Shown one piece after another: positions 1-7,549 of a stretch of 64,000 bases of DNA. Origin of the DNA: Gudongella sp046224405 (GTDB lineage Bacteria; Bacillota; Clostridia; Tissierellales; Tissierellaceae); assembly GCF_046224405.1 (NCBI RefSeq), contig NZ_JBJXRK010000001.1, positions 124,001-188,000 on the forward strand. The letters are read 5' to 3'. Below the pieces are notes generated by a model. The model had not been told where the DNA came from. It did not search any database and saw only the letters and a program-made list of their open reading frames with translations. Each line of letters begins with the position of its first letter. Position 1 is the first letter of the stretch. The position numbers were made by a program, and so were the translations under genes.

Positions 1-350
1 CCTTTTGCTTCTAACAACTTTGTTAGCTTTTCCAAATCTTCATTGGAAAGGGAGTCTTTTGGTATCTGGATGATGAGTCCCGTTTCCTCAAGTTCATCTT
101 CAGCAGGAGCTGGTTCATCCACCTCAGCTTCAAACCCTGCATCTTGTAGCTTTTTCATCAGCGTCTTGATATTGTCCTGATCCAATTCGTTGTCAAAGGT
201 TAGCTCTCCGTCTTTTCCGATTTGGTAGGGTCCGACCTGGTAAGCACAAGATGGAACTCCCAGGTATTTTAAGGGAACCTCTGTGATTTCGCTGATGAGC
301 TTCACCAGCTTCTTCCGTTCGTTACCGGTTACGTTGTAACTGATTTTCAT
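1..350 (-). CDS. Phage virulence-related-like protein, partial (3' end beyond window)
   Basis: Partial gene entering from the left edge; 116 N-terminal residues are visible. The ATG at 350 is preceded by AAGGAGG. The protein opens MKISYNVTGNERKKLVKLI and continues with a short strand-rich domain and an acidic stretch. It resembles the N-terminus of the prophage B protein at 58022-58801: same 'ERKKLVK/NRKELVK' start, then a 'P.YLG/YVG.PS.AYQV/AYKV' block, then '.G.(D/E)RDG/IGKDG'. I recall such proteins annotated as virulence-related in Firmicutes prophages, without a known biochemical role. It lies just downstream of the ParB-methyltransferase, as its prophage B relative does, and has its own promoter-like element at 383-411. 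Confidence 0.7.
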   Translation of the reverse strand, partial: MKISYNVTGNERKKLVKLISEITEVPLKYLGVPSCAYQVGPYQIGKDGELTFDNELDQDNIKTLMKKLQDAGFEAEVDEPAPAEDELEETGLIIQIPKDSLSNEDLEKLTKLLEAK

Positions 351-382
351 GGTATTGACCTCCTTGTTTTTGGCTTACTACA

Positions 383-411
383 TATATCACTCTAAGTGAT
401 GTTAATAGCAA
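383..411 (-). promoter_or_regulatory. Recurrent promoter-like element, copy 1
   Basis: On the minus strand: TTGCTA (406-411), a 17-bp spacer, then GATATA (383-388), with the core TTAGAGTGATATAT across the spacer end and -10. Three more copies with the same 17-bp spacing occur at 34428-34456, 57649-57677 and 58834-58862, each upstream of a minus-strand prophage gene. The fixed spacing suggests promoters with a shared regulator or sigma preference; this is inference. Confidence 0.6.
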
Positions 412-432
412 GTCTATCTTTCGATAGTTATG

Positions 433-1665
433 TTATTTATTTTCAGGGAGGTCACTGTAGCGGTATTCTTTGCCATCACGCAGGAGATAGACATCATCTG
501 AAGTCTGTGCTCCAGAAATGAACCTTTCGACTATGACGTCACAAAACTTTTCATCAAGCTCAATGGTGTGACAAATCCGCTGGGTCTGATCACAAGCAAT
601 GAGGGTGCTACCAGAACCGCCAAAGGGATCCAGGACAATGCAGTTGCTGAGACTTGAATTAAGAATAGGATGGGCCACAAGAGCCACAGGCTTCATAGTT
701 GGATGAGAGCCATTCTTCTTAGGTTTTTCAAATTCCCAGATGGTCGTTTGCTTTCGATCTGCGTACCAGTTATGCTTGCCTTTTTTCTTCCAGCCAAAGA
801 GCACAGGTTCATGCTGCCACTGGTAAGGAGACCTACCAAGGACCAACGATTGCTTTTTCCAGATGCAGGTGCCGGAGAGATAGAAGCCAGCTTCAGAGAA
901 TGCCTTTCTAAAGTTCAACCCTTCCGTATCTGCATGGAAAACATAGATAGATGAGTCCTGCGTCATCACGGTTTCCGTATTGGTAAAAGCCGCCAATAGG
1001 AATTCATAGAAGGCAGAATCACCCATGTTGTCGTTTTTGATTTTACCGGCGGAGCCTTCATAGTTTACATTGTAAGGGGGATCTGTCACCACCAGGTTTG
1101 CCAGCTTTCCATCCATAAGAAGCGTGAAGGTTTCAGCCTTGGTAGAATCACCGCAAACCAGTCTATGGGGACCAAGCTTCCAGACGTCACCCAGTTTTGT
1201 CATGGCGGGTTTTTCCAGCTCTGCATCCACATCGAACTCATCATCGTGGATGCCTTCTTTCAAGGAATCCTTAAATAAGTCATCCAATTCAGAGGGATCA
1301 AAACCTGTAAGGGAAACATCAAAGTCTGCACCTTGCAGGTCAGCGATAAGAAGGGCTAGCTTATCCTTATCCCAGTCGCCGCTGATTTTATTAAGGGCAA
1401 TGTTTAGCGCCTTTTCTTTATCTTCATCCATTTCAATGACCACACACTCAACTTCGGTCATTCCTAAATCAAGGAGCACTTTTAATCTCTGGTGGCCGCC
1501 TACAACTCTGCCAGTGGTCTTGTTCCAGATGACCGGTTCAACATAACCAAACTGCTCAATGGAGCGTTTTAGTTTATCGTATTCTGCATCCCCGGGTTTT
1601 AAATCTTTACGGGGGTTATAGTCAGCGGGAAGTAAGAGCTTAGTTTTCAGTTTTTCAATCTTCAT
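433..1665 (-). CDS. ParB-domain DNA methyltransferase (beta-class N4/N6)
   Basis: Predicted phage DNA-modifying enzyme using S-adenosylmethionine. Residues ~1-110 form a ParB/Srx-like domain with the GGHQR motif (residues 56-60). The catalytic part follows in beta-class order: motif IV DPPY (195-198), a target-recognition region, then the SAM-binding motif DPFGGSGST (346-354). At 410 aa it matches other phage ParB-methyltransferase fusions. It overlaps the end of metK by 11 nt, so the two are probably translated together. A close relative is at 59510-60763. No restriction enzyme is adjacent, so self-protection or regulation is more likely than a restriction-modification role. The target sequence cannot be read from the protein. 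Confidence 0.92.
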   Translation of the reverse strand: MKIEKLKTKLLLPADYNPRKDLKPGDAEYDKLKRSIEQFGYVEPVIWNKTTGRVVGGHQRLKVLLDLGMTEVECVVIEMDEDKEKALNIALNKISGDWDKDKLALLIADLQGADFDVSLTGFDPSELDDLFKDSLKEGIHDDEFDVDAELEKPAMTKLGDVWKLGPHRLVCGDSTKAETFTLLMDGKLANLVVTDPPYNVNYEGSAGKIKNDNMGDSAFYEFLLAAFTNTETVMTQDSSIYVFHADTEGLNFRKAFSEAGFYLSGTCIWKKQSLVLGRSPYQWQHEPVLFGWKKKGKHNWYADRKQTTIWEFEKPKKNGSHPTMKPVALVAHPILNSSLSNCIVLDPFGGSGSTLIACDQTQRICHTIELDEKFCDVIVERFISGAQTSDDVYLLRDGKEYRYSDLPENK

Positions 1666-2821
1666 ATCTTTCCGCCACCCTTCTTAAGTTTAGATTGAAA
1701 TCCACGTTCTCCCACGGGAAGAGTGATGAGTTAAAATGACCGTAGGTTGCTGTATCAGAGTAGATCGCATTTCTTAGGCGTAGCTTTTCAATGATGGCCG
1801 CAGGACGAAGATTAAAGATCTCTTTTACCAGTTCACCTAGATCTTCATCACTGATTTTCCCCGTACCAAAGGATGTCACATTAACTGCCACAGGGTTTGC
1901 TTTTCCGATGGCATAAGAAATAGCGACCTCGCATTTTTCAGCAAGCCCGCTCCAAACAATATTCTTAGCAATGTACCTGGCCATGTATGCACCACTTCTA
2001 TCAACCTTTGTTGGGTCCTTTCCACAAAGAGCACCACCACCATGGGAAGCCAGACCGCCATAGGTATCTACCATGATTTTTCTGCCAGTCAGCCCGGTAT
2101 CAGCAGCAGGACCACCTTCAACAAACCTACCAGAAGGATTGATGAGGATCTCGGTTTCATCATCTAAGGGGAAATCCTCGAAGCACTGCCAAAGCACATT
2201 ATTTAAGATATCTGATTCTAATTGCTTTTGAGTTTTGTCCTTATGGTGCTGAACAGAAACTACCACAGTCTTAACGCGGATAGGTTTATCCCCATCATAC
2301 TCAACGGTAACTTGTGCTTTGCCATCGGGCAGGATACCCTTGATTATTTTTCCTTTGCGACATTCATCAATACGCTTTACGATTCTATGAGAGAGAAGTA
2401 AAGGCAGAGGCAGCAGCTCACGAGTTTCATTGGTAGCATAGCCATAAACAGTGCCTTGATCACCAGCACCGATGGAACCATAAGGATCACTAATTCCATT
2501 TCTTGCTTCAAGTGCTGTATCTACACCAGCAGCAATATCTACACTTTGATGATGTACAAACACGAATACTGTAAATTTCCATGGACTGTATCCAACCTCA
2601 CGAAGTACATTTTTTACGATAAGGCGGATGTTAATTTTTTCGCTGCAGGTGATCTCGCCCGCCACGATGATTTTACCTTTGGTAGCCATGACCTCACAGG
2701 CCACACGTGAAGCTTTGTCTCTGCGAAGGCAAGCATCCAGAATGCTGTCAGCGATTAAATCAGAAAGCTTATCAGGATGTCCCTTGCAAACACTTTCTGC
2801 GGTTCTGTAGTTTTTACTCAT
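1655..2821 (-). CDS. metK: S-adenosylmethionine synthetase
   Basis: Makes S-adenosylmethionine from methionine and ATP. It is full length (388 aa) with family signatures: GHPDK near residue 14, GAGDQG at 118-123, and the GGGAxxGKDPTKVDRS block near residue 260. The third residue of GGGAF-S reads Leu-Cys here instead of Phe-Ser, a mild departure. I chose the ATG at 2821 because GGGAG sits 8 nt upstream; an in-frame ATG at 2836 has no such site. The gene sits between a phage small terminase and a phage methyltransferase and overlaps the latter. It is therefore phage cargo rather than the housekeeping copy, probably supplying SAM for methylation of phage DNA. Confidence 0.93.
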   Translation of the reverse strand: MSKNYRTAESVCKGHPDKLSDLIADSILDACLRRDKASRVACEVMATKGKIIVAGEITCSEKINIRLIVKNVLREVGYSPWKFTVFVFVHHQSVDIAAGVDTALEARNGISDPYGSIGAGDQGTVYGYATNETRELLPLPLLLSHRIVKRIDECRKGKIIKGILPDGKAQVTVEYDGDKPIRVKTVVVSVQHHKDKTQKQLESDILNNVLWQCFEDFPLDDETEILINPSGRFVEGGPAADTGLTGRKIMVDTYGGLASHGGGALCGKDPTKVDRSGAYMARYIAKNIVWSGLAEKCEVAISYAIGKANPVAVNVTSFGTGKISDEDLGELVKEIFNLRPAAIIEKLRLRNAIYSDTATYGHFNSSLFPWENVDFNLNLRRVAERYED

Positions 2822-2842
2822 ATCATTATCTCCCATCTTTTT

Positions 2843-3394
2843 TTATTTGCCCCTACGAGCAGAAAGAAGTCTTTCCATCACATCATCCTGAGGATTTGTT
2901 CCTTTGTAATCGCCAGTACAGTTTTCTTTTACAATCTGGAATATCTCAAACCACAGACGATTGGTCTGGTTCATGTAGTTCTGGCCCATGGATACATAAG
3001 GACTTTGAATGGCATTTCCTGTGGTGGGGTGCTTAGCAAGAAAGCCATACTCCGTAATGGCCTCTTCACACTGAATCCACCGGGCAACACTCATAGCGTA
3101 CCGTTCAAGGAGCTGCGGAGAAACCAGAGCAGCGCATCCACGCTTATCCAGCCACTGCCATGTGGCTTTGTAGATTTCGCCTGCCACCAGAGCCTTTCCA
3201 TCTTTTTGAATGGCTTCAAGCATCTTATTAGGTTCAGGCATTTCTTGTCCCTCAAGGTCTGCAGTGTCGGAAAGCTCCATCACGGTCAGTTTCCTGCCAC
3301 CGAGATTGCCTTCAGCTATTTTGTCAGCCAGAGGTTTCTTTTTTGCCCCTGCACCAACACGAGCGCCACCTCTGTTCGTACCGTCTTTTGCCAA
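2843..3394 (-). CDS. Phage terminase small subunit, P27 family (prophage A)
   Basis: Predicted DNA-recognition subunit of the packaging motor. The 183-aa protein starts with a Gly/Arg/Lys-rich tail (RGGARVGAGAKKKP), common in small terminases. A helical body follows, containing an EAITEYGFL-type segment and 'NAIQSPYVSM', equivalent to the 'NGYLQQVPQVSIA' region of the prophage B P27 protein at 55352-55825. The start has AAAGGAGGTGTGATC upstream. A candidate cos region and an HNH gene lie immediately upstream, the usual order for HK97-like cos phages. The large terminase is not in the window; metK, the methyltransferase and the partial gene come next, so it must lie further left or be absent. 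Confidence 0.8.
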   Translation of the reverse strand: MAKDGTNRGGARVGAGAKKKPLADKIAEGNLGGRKLTVMELSDTADLEGQEMPEPNKMLEAIQKDGKALVAGEIYKATWQWLDKRGCAALVSPQLLERYAMSVARWIQCEEAITEYGFLAKHPTTGNAIQSPYVSMGQNYMNQTNRLWFEIFQIVKENCTGDYKGTNPQDDVMERLLSARRGK

Positions 3395-3435
3395 TGATCA
3401 CACCTCCTTTGCAAAGTGGGGGCTATACCCTCGTT

Positions 3436-3498
3436 TGAATCTGCGTTTTTTAACACGACACCCCAGCCCGCTGTCCGGATTGAAAAGTTGTAGAGATT
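3436..3498. other. Candidate cos (packaging) site, prophage A
   Basis: The non-coding stretch between the HNH gene and the small terminase matches 61432-61500 of prophage B. Both carry CTGCGTTTTTT-(A/C)-ACACGA, then a GC-rich core of about 22 bp, then GAAAAG...TTGTAG-(A/G)-GATTT. The outer blocks are nearly identical while the GC core differs. HNH proteins next to the terminase are known to assist cos cleavage in HK97-type phages. Assignment as cos is inference; no cleavage position is proposed. Confidence 0.5.
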
Positions 3499-3858
3499 TT
3501 ACCTCCCCCACCGGTCGCCACTCTCAGCAGTGATCTTTGAGTGACATGACTTACAAAGGGCCATCAGGTTACTGGTTTCATTGCCACCGCCTTTGCAGAG
3601 AGGGAGGATGTGGTGGACTTCTTCAGCAGCTTTAATCCTTCCATTCCTTTCACACTCCTCGCAAAGAGGATGGGCTTTGATGTAGCGGTCCCTGATACGT
3701 TTCCAGGACCTGCCGTACCGTTTATTGGAAGCAGGGTCACGTTGGTATTGGTTGTATCGTTTAGCGACCATCTTCTTATGCTCGGTGCAGTATTGCTCGC
3801 TGTCTGCAAGCCGACCGCAGCCTGGGTAAGCACAAGGACGCTTAGGTTTGTATGGCAT
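3499..3858 (-). CDS. HNH endonuclease next to terminase (prophage A)
   Basis: Small phage HNH nuclease, predicted to help the terminase at cos. Zinc ligands include PCAYPGCGR near the N-terminus, CEECERNG in the middle, and the HNH core EEVHHILPLCKGGGNE followed by NLMALCKSCHS. I chose the ATG at 3858 because AAAGGAGGTGAACC precedes it; the longer frame to 3909 crosses a hairpin and has no ribosome binding site. It resembles the prophage B protein at 61517-61876, which shares the 'CxHPGC.R' opening and 'LxxLCxSCH' ending. In both prophages the conserved candidate cos block lies immediately downstream. Confidence 0.88.
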   Translation of the reverse strand: MPYKPKRPCAYPGCGRLADSEQYCTEHKKMVAKRYNQYQRDPASNKRYGRSWKRIRDRYIKAHPLCEECERNGRIKAAEEVHHILPLCKGGGNETSNLMALCKSCHSKITAESGDRWGR

Positions 3859-3885
3859 CGGTTCACCTCCTTTTGGGCATAAGAA

Positions 3886-3917
3886 AAGCCCTCGTGGGGT
3901 GTTCCCCATGAAGGCTT
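3886..3917 (-). terminator. Hairpin between early and late genes (prophage A)
   Basis: Stem AAGCCTTCATGGGG / CCCCACGAGGGCTT on the minus strand, followed by a short TTTTC. It lies between the DUF559 gene and the HNH gene. A related hairpin (AGCCTTTGTGGG...CCACGAGGGCT) occupies a similar place at 62320-62347 in prophage B. Probably a terminator or RNA-processing element near the early/late boundary. Confidence 0.6.
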
Positions 3918-3991
3918 GTTTACATTATTATCTCTCAATTATAGAGTACTAAAAAATTCAACTGCACTCAAGTGGACTCATGTGGACTTTA

Positions 3992-4627
3992 CTATCCACT
4001 TTGACATTTTCTTCTTTTAAGTACTGCATTGATACCAGGGATTAGCTTGGTGACATTCTTATTGATGTTATCTGTAGAAATTCTGATTATCTCCCAGCCT
4101 TCACCGAGTTTATTGGTAATGACCTCATCTCGGATACTCTCATATTTTTGTCTGTCTTTCCCGTGATAAATCTTGCCATCAATCTCAAGAGCAACTTTCA
4201 TCTCAGGCAATATGAAGTCAACAGAGTAGTCGAAGATCTTCACCTGATGGAACGCTTTAACGCCACGTCGGATAAGTTCAAGTGCTACCATTATTTCTTC
4301 AGTACTCTGATACCATCCAGTCTGGTTCAGACTCTTTTCCACAAGACGAATGGCATCGTTGTAGTGTGCAATATCGGTGACCTTAGAGATTCTCTTTAAA
4401 GCATTCTGCAGCTTCATCTGTTTCTTATCAGTGCTGATTGCATTCCCTTCTTCACGCGACTGTCGCACCAGCTCAGACCTGCAGTCTTTGCAGGTATACT
4501 TTGTACCACGAGTGTATGTCCAACTATAAACAGGAGTAGAACAGATGTGGCAAGGTGGATAATAACAATTGGAATCTCTACTATCCTTACCAATGGTTAT
4601 TCCGTCTTCTACTGCTTCATGCCATCC
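3992..4627 (-). CDS. DUF559/Vsr-like nuclease with zinc cluster
   Basis: Predicted PD-(D/E)XK nuclease. The N-terminal part holds zinc pairs (CHICS, CKDC near residues 25-45). The C-terminal part has the Vsr/DUF559 pattern: VDFILPEMKVALEIDGK with the catalytic D...ExDGK arrangement, then 'IRDEVITNKLGEGWEIIRIS', the re-entrant strand typical of the fold. The start at 4627 overlaps the DUF1492 gene by 11 nt and has AAGGGAG seven nt upstream. It ends the early gene block before the hairpin and HNH/terminase genes. Its role in the phage cycle is unknown; nicking or processing of phage or host DNA is possible. Confidence 0.78.
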   Translation of the reverse strand, partial: GWHEAVEDGITIGKDSRDSNCYYPPCHICSTPVYSWTYTRGTKYTCKDCRSELVRQSREEGNAISTDKKQMKLQNALKRISKVTDIAHYNDAIRLVEKSLNQTGWYQSTEEIMVALELIRRGVKAFHQVKIFDYSVDFILPEMKVALEIDGKIYHGKDRQKYESIRDEVITNKLGEGWEIIRISTDNINKNVTKLIPGINAVLKRRKCQSG

Positions 4628-5054
4628 CATTCTTATTCTCCCTTCCAGCCAATACAGCATCTACAGCTCTAAGCGCTTTACGGTGAAGCTTTAGTACCCA
4701 GCTTACAGAATAATCAAGGTCATAAGCAATGTCTTCCCAAGGCTGATATGACAGGTAGCGTTTCTCAAGAATCAGCCTGTATTCAATATTATTCACACCT
4801 TGGATGATCTCAATAATGTTAATCTTGCACTTTAGTAGTTTGGCGAGATCATCGTTCAAATTATTTTTAATATCTATAATCTTACAGACAGCATCTGCCA
4901 TATGAGATACTGATTTGCTAGGGTTGTTAGGCATTCCATTTATGGCCGAAGTACAGTTCATAGCCATATTCTCCAGGGATGCAACTTGCTCAAGCTTACT
5001 GTTTATTCTTTGATCCAATCGATATGCTTTACTAAGATATTCTTTAGCATTCAT
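4617..5054 (-). CDS. DUF1492 sigma-like late regulator (prophage A)
   Basis: DUF1492/ArpU-like protein with a C-terminal sigma-70 region-4-like helix-turn-helix: 'EYRLILEKRYLSYQPWEDIA' followed by 'YDLDYSVSWVLKLHRKALRAVD'. Proteins of this kind lie at the end of the early region of Firmicutes phages and are thought to switch on late transcription. The first 15 residues (MNAKEYLSKAYRLDQRINS) parallel the prophage B protein at 62417-62875 (MTAKAYLSQAMWLDSIIIQ). It overlaps both neighbours by a few bases, so it is translated within one operon. Direct target DNA is unknown. Confidence 0.82.
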   Translation of the reverse strand: MNAKEYLSKAYRLDQRINSKLEQVASLENMAMNCTSAINGMPNNPSKSVSHMADAVCKIIDIKNNLNDDLAKLLKCKINIIEIIQGVNNIEYRLILEKRYLSYQPWEDIAYDLDYSVSWVLKLHRKALRAVDAVLAGRENKNGMA

Positions 5055-5272
5055 TGTTTGGCCTCCTCTTTAAGTTTTCGGATTAGTATCTCCGGTTCTA
5101 CCGTGGTAAGTTCTCTATACCAATCAGAGTGGAAGAACCTCTCCACCTCGGCTTTTGTATATTTTGCAGATTCATGGCGTGGATGCTTCATCAGCTTCTT
5201 TAGTGCATCCCTATAGTCCTTGACGGCTTGTAAGACTATGGCGTTGGCTAAGTTTTCATACGGATCAATCAT
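5051..5272 (-). CDS. Small phage protein of unknown function
   Basis: A 73-aa, charged, probably helical protein with no metal motif or membrane segment. It lies between the SNF2 helicase and the DUF1492 gene and overlaps both by 4 nt (ATGA-type junctions), which supports it as a translated gene. Small acidic/basic proteins of similar size with an 'FFHSDWYRELT' element occur at this position in other Firmicutes phages (recalled, not checked). No function can be assigned. Confidence 0.75.
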   Translation of the reverse strand: MIDPYENLANAIVLQAVKDYRDALKKLMKHPRHESAKYTKAEVERFFHSDWYRELTTVEPEILIRKLKEEAKQ

Positions 5273-6626
5273 CGACTCACCTCCAGTTTTGCTTTTACTG
5301 CCTCAATCAAAGTTGCCTGAGTTTTTTCTTTTTTACTTAGTGCAGCCATAACATTTTCATCAATAGTGTCTCTAGCAATGATGTGATGAATGACAACCGT
5401 GTCGTTTTGCCCTTGCCTATAAAGACGGGCATTGGTTTGCTGATAGAGCTCCAAGGACCAGGTAAGACCAAACCATATCAGGGTGGAACCACCACTCTGA
5501 AGATTAAGTCCATGTCCAGCACTTGCTGGATGAATAACAGCTACAGGAATCTCTCCTTCATTCCACTCTTCAATGTCCTTTGATGACTTTAGCTGCCTTA
5601 CAGGAAATCTCTTCTGGATGCGTTCCAGATCATGCTTGTACCAATAAGCCACAAGGACCGGTTTTCCGTTGGTCCCTTCAATTAAATCTTCAAGGGCATC
5701 AAGTTTTCTCTCATGAATAACATGTGCTTTGTTTTCACCATCATAGACAGCACCGTTTGCCATCTGCAGGAGTTTGCCAGAAAGCACTGCAGCATTTGCC
5801 GCATCAATCTCTTCCTCACCTAAACTTGCAACCATTTCATCTCTAAATTTTGAATAAATGCTCCACTCTTTCTCATTCAGATAAACATCTACTTCATTCA
5901 TGATGCATTCTGGCATTTTGAGATAATCCGAAGACTTCATGGAAATCGTAATATCCGATATTTGGTTATAAATTTTCTCTTCTGCTCCAGCCATAGGTTT
6001 ATATGAAAAGATGATCTGACCATTGCGCTTATCCGGCGTGAAGTAAGCATTCCGGTAGTGAGTTATATACCTACCGAGTCTTTGGCCTAAGTCCAGAATA
6101 CGAAACTCTGCCCAGAGATCCATAAGTCCATTTGTTGAAGGCGTTCCAGTAAGTCCGACTATTCTTTTCACTTTGGGCCTTACTTTCAGAAGGCTTTTAA
6201 AGCGCTTTGCTCCATAGGACTTAAAAGAAGATAACTCATCAACGACAACCATATCAAAGTCAAAGGGTACACCGCTTTTGTTTACAAGCCAATCTATATT
6301 TTCACGATTGATGATATAAAGGGTGGCTCTTTTCATAAGGGCATCTATTCTCTCTTTTTCAGTTCCAACAGCCACTGAGTAAGATAAGCCCTTTAGATGA
6401 TCCCATTTTTTAATTTCAGAAGGCCAAGTATCCCTTGCCACTCTTAAAGGGGCTATAATCAATACTTTTCTGATTTCGAACCGATCAAGGCATAGACTGT
6501 AAATAGACGACAAGGTTATAACGGTTTTACCAAGACCTAACCCATGTCCAAAAACAGTGCTGATATCTCATTCTTATCGATATAGTCGATACAAAATTTC
6601 TGATAGTCATACGCTTTGAACATCAT
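5269..6626 (-). pseudogene. SNF2-family DEAD/DEAH helicase, frameshifted at Walker A
   Basis: Phage SNF2-type ATPase/helicase of about 450 aa. The downstream frame carries APLRVARDTWPSE, the DEAH-type VVVDELSSFK, GLTGTPSTNG, and the C-terminal helicase half ending in the ARLYRQGQ motif VI. The N-terminus lies in another frame: an ATG at 6626, coupled by ATGA to the HNH gene, encodes MMFKAYDYQKFCIDYI and reaches DMG, then hits TAG at 6539-6537. The frame with GLGKT (6537-6523) follows directly. Removing 5 nt (TAGGT) restores the expected DMGLGKT Walker A. As read, the ATPase site is broken. Either the gene is inactive, or expression needs frameshifting, or the sequence has an error. Confidence 0.8.
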
Positions 6627-7132
6627 AAGGGCATCACCTCCTCTATCACCTTCGAAGGTATTTCTCCTTTATCAAAAAACTTTCTAATCTGAGCGTGATA
6701 TCTCATATGATCTGAACTTGAAGAGAAAACCATTAAGTTATCAGGATCATTATTTCTTCGATTGCCATCAATGTGATGCACAACTTCATTCTTGTTTAAT
6801 TTTCTACCAAGTTTCTGTTCTGCCACCACCCTATGAGCATGTCTCCCATAATATTTTGTATATGTTTTTCCTTCACCTGTACCTAGCCTAGCTTTTCTCA
6901 TTTTTGCTCTCATCTCTTTTGTCATTTTTGTGGGGTTTAACTCGCGATTTAACTCTGAGAGATGAACTGACATATTTGTATAGTCTTTGAGTTCATGATA
7001 TCCAGTAGGGTTTATACTTTTATTGCTAAAATCAGATAAACACTTGCGAGAACAAAAATTATGCTTTTTTATTTGTGATGGGTATTTATAAGTTTCTTTA
7101 CCACACCAATTACATTTCATTTTTGATTTCAT
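6623..7132 (-). CDS. HNH homing-type endonuclease
   Basis: Free-standing HNH endonuclease, probably a selfish element inside the replication module. N-terminal zinc pair CNWCGKETY...CSRKCLS, then a basic linker with a DNA-binding look (KMTKEMRAKMRKARLG), then the HNH core EVVHHIDGNRRNNDPDNLMVFSS (split by spacing, His-His and Asn residues visible). I chose the ATG at 7132, which has GGAGGGG six nt upstream. The gene overlaps VRR-NUC at its start and the helicase at its end. The helicase immediately downstream is frameshifted; whether the HNH insertion is linked to that damage is not known. Confidence 0.85.
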   Translation of the reverse strand: MKSKMKCNWCGKETYKYPSQIKKHNFCSRKCLSDFSNKSINPTGYHELKDYTNMSVHLSELNRELNPTKMTKEMRAKMRKARLGTGEGKTYTKYYGRHAHRVVAEQKLGRKLNKNEVVHHIDGNRRNNDPDNLMVFSSSSDHMRYHAQIRKFFDKGEIPSKVIEEVMPL

Positions 7133-7394
7133 CAAGCACCCCTCCAATCTGCTCTATCCCATCAATGCAGTAGACTAAAAACCCTAACGCTTCCAGTTGC
7201 CTTTTTCGCTTTACTTGTATTGGACGCATCTTTTTTCCCGGTGCCTTTAATTCAATAAAGGCGATTCTTCCCATAGGTAAAAGTACAATGCGGTCTGGCA
7301 CACCATCTAACCCCGGACTTACAAACTTTGGTGCAATTCCTCCCAGCTCTTTCACTGCTTTCACCAGTTTTTGCTCTATATATTTTTCAGTCAC
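7110..7394 (-). CDS. VRR-NUC domain nuclease
   Basis: Small stand-alone VRR-NUC protein (PD-(D/E)XK fold), typical of phage replication modules and predicted to cut branched DNA. Visible motifs: an N-terminal helix TEKYIEQKLVKAVKELGG, then GLDGVPDRIVLL (the PD), then IAFIELKAPGKK (the ExK), then QLEALGF. I used the GTG at 7394 because GGGAGG lies 7-8 nt upstream; upstream in-frame Met codons lack such a site. It sits between VapE and an HNH gene and overlaps the HNH start by 23 nt. Confidence 0.88.
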   Translation of the reverse strand: MTEKYIEQKLVKAVKELGGIAPKFVSPGLDGVPDRIVLLPMGRIAFIELKAPGKKMRPIQVKRKRQLEALGFLVYCIDGIEQIGGVLDEIKNEM

Positions 7395-7527
7395 TTGTTT
7401 ACCTCCCATCTGACACAGGAACACAAAATCACAAGCATTTCCCTATATTTACTAACGCGCGTGTACATGCACAGGTATCTACTATCTACTTTTAAGAAAA
7501 AGCATTTTTAATATAAGGGAAAATCTT

Positions 7528-7547
7528 GTGTTGTGTTGTGTTGTGTT
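7528..7547. repeat. TGTTG short tandem repeat after VapE
   Basis: About four units of TGTTG lie directly 3' of the VapE stop, in a non-coding gap of about 155 bp that also contains AGGAACACAA and TTGTGTTCCC. Such tracts vary in length easily. No further function is evident. Confidence 0.7.
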
Positions 7548-7549
7548 CC

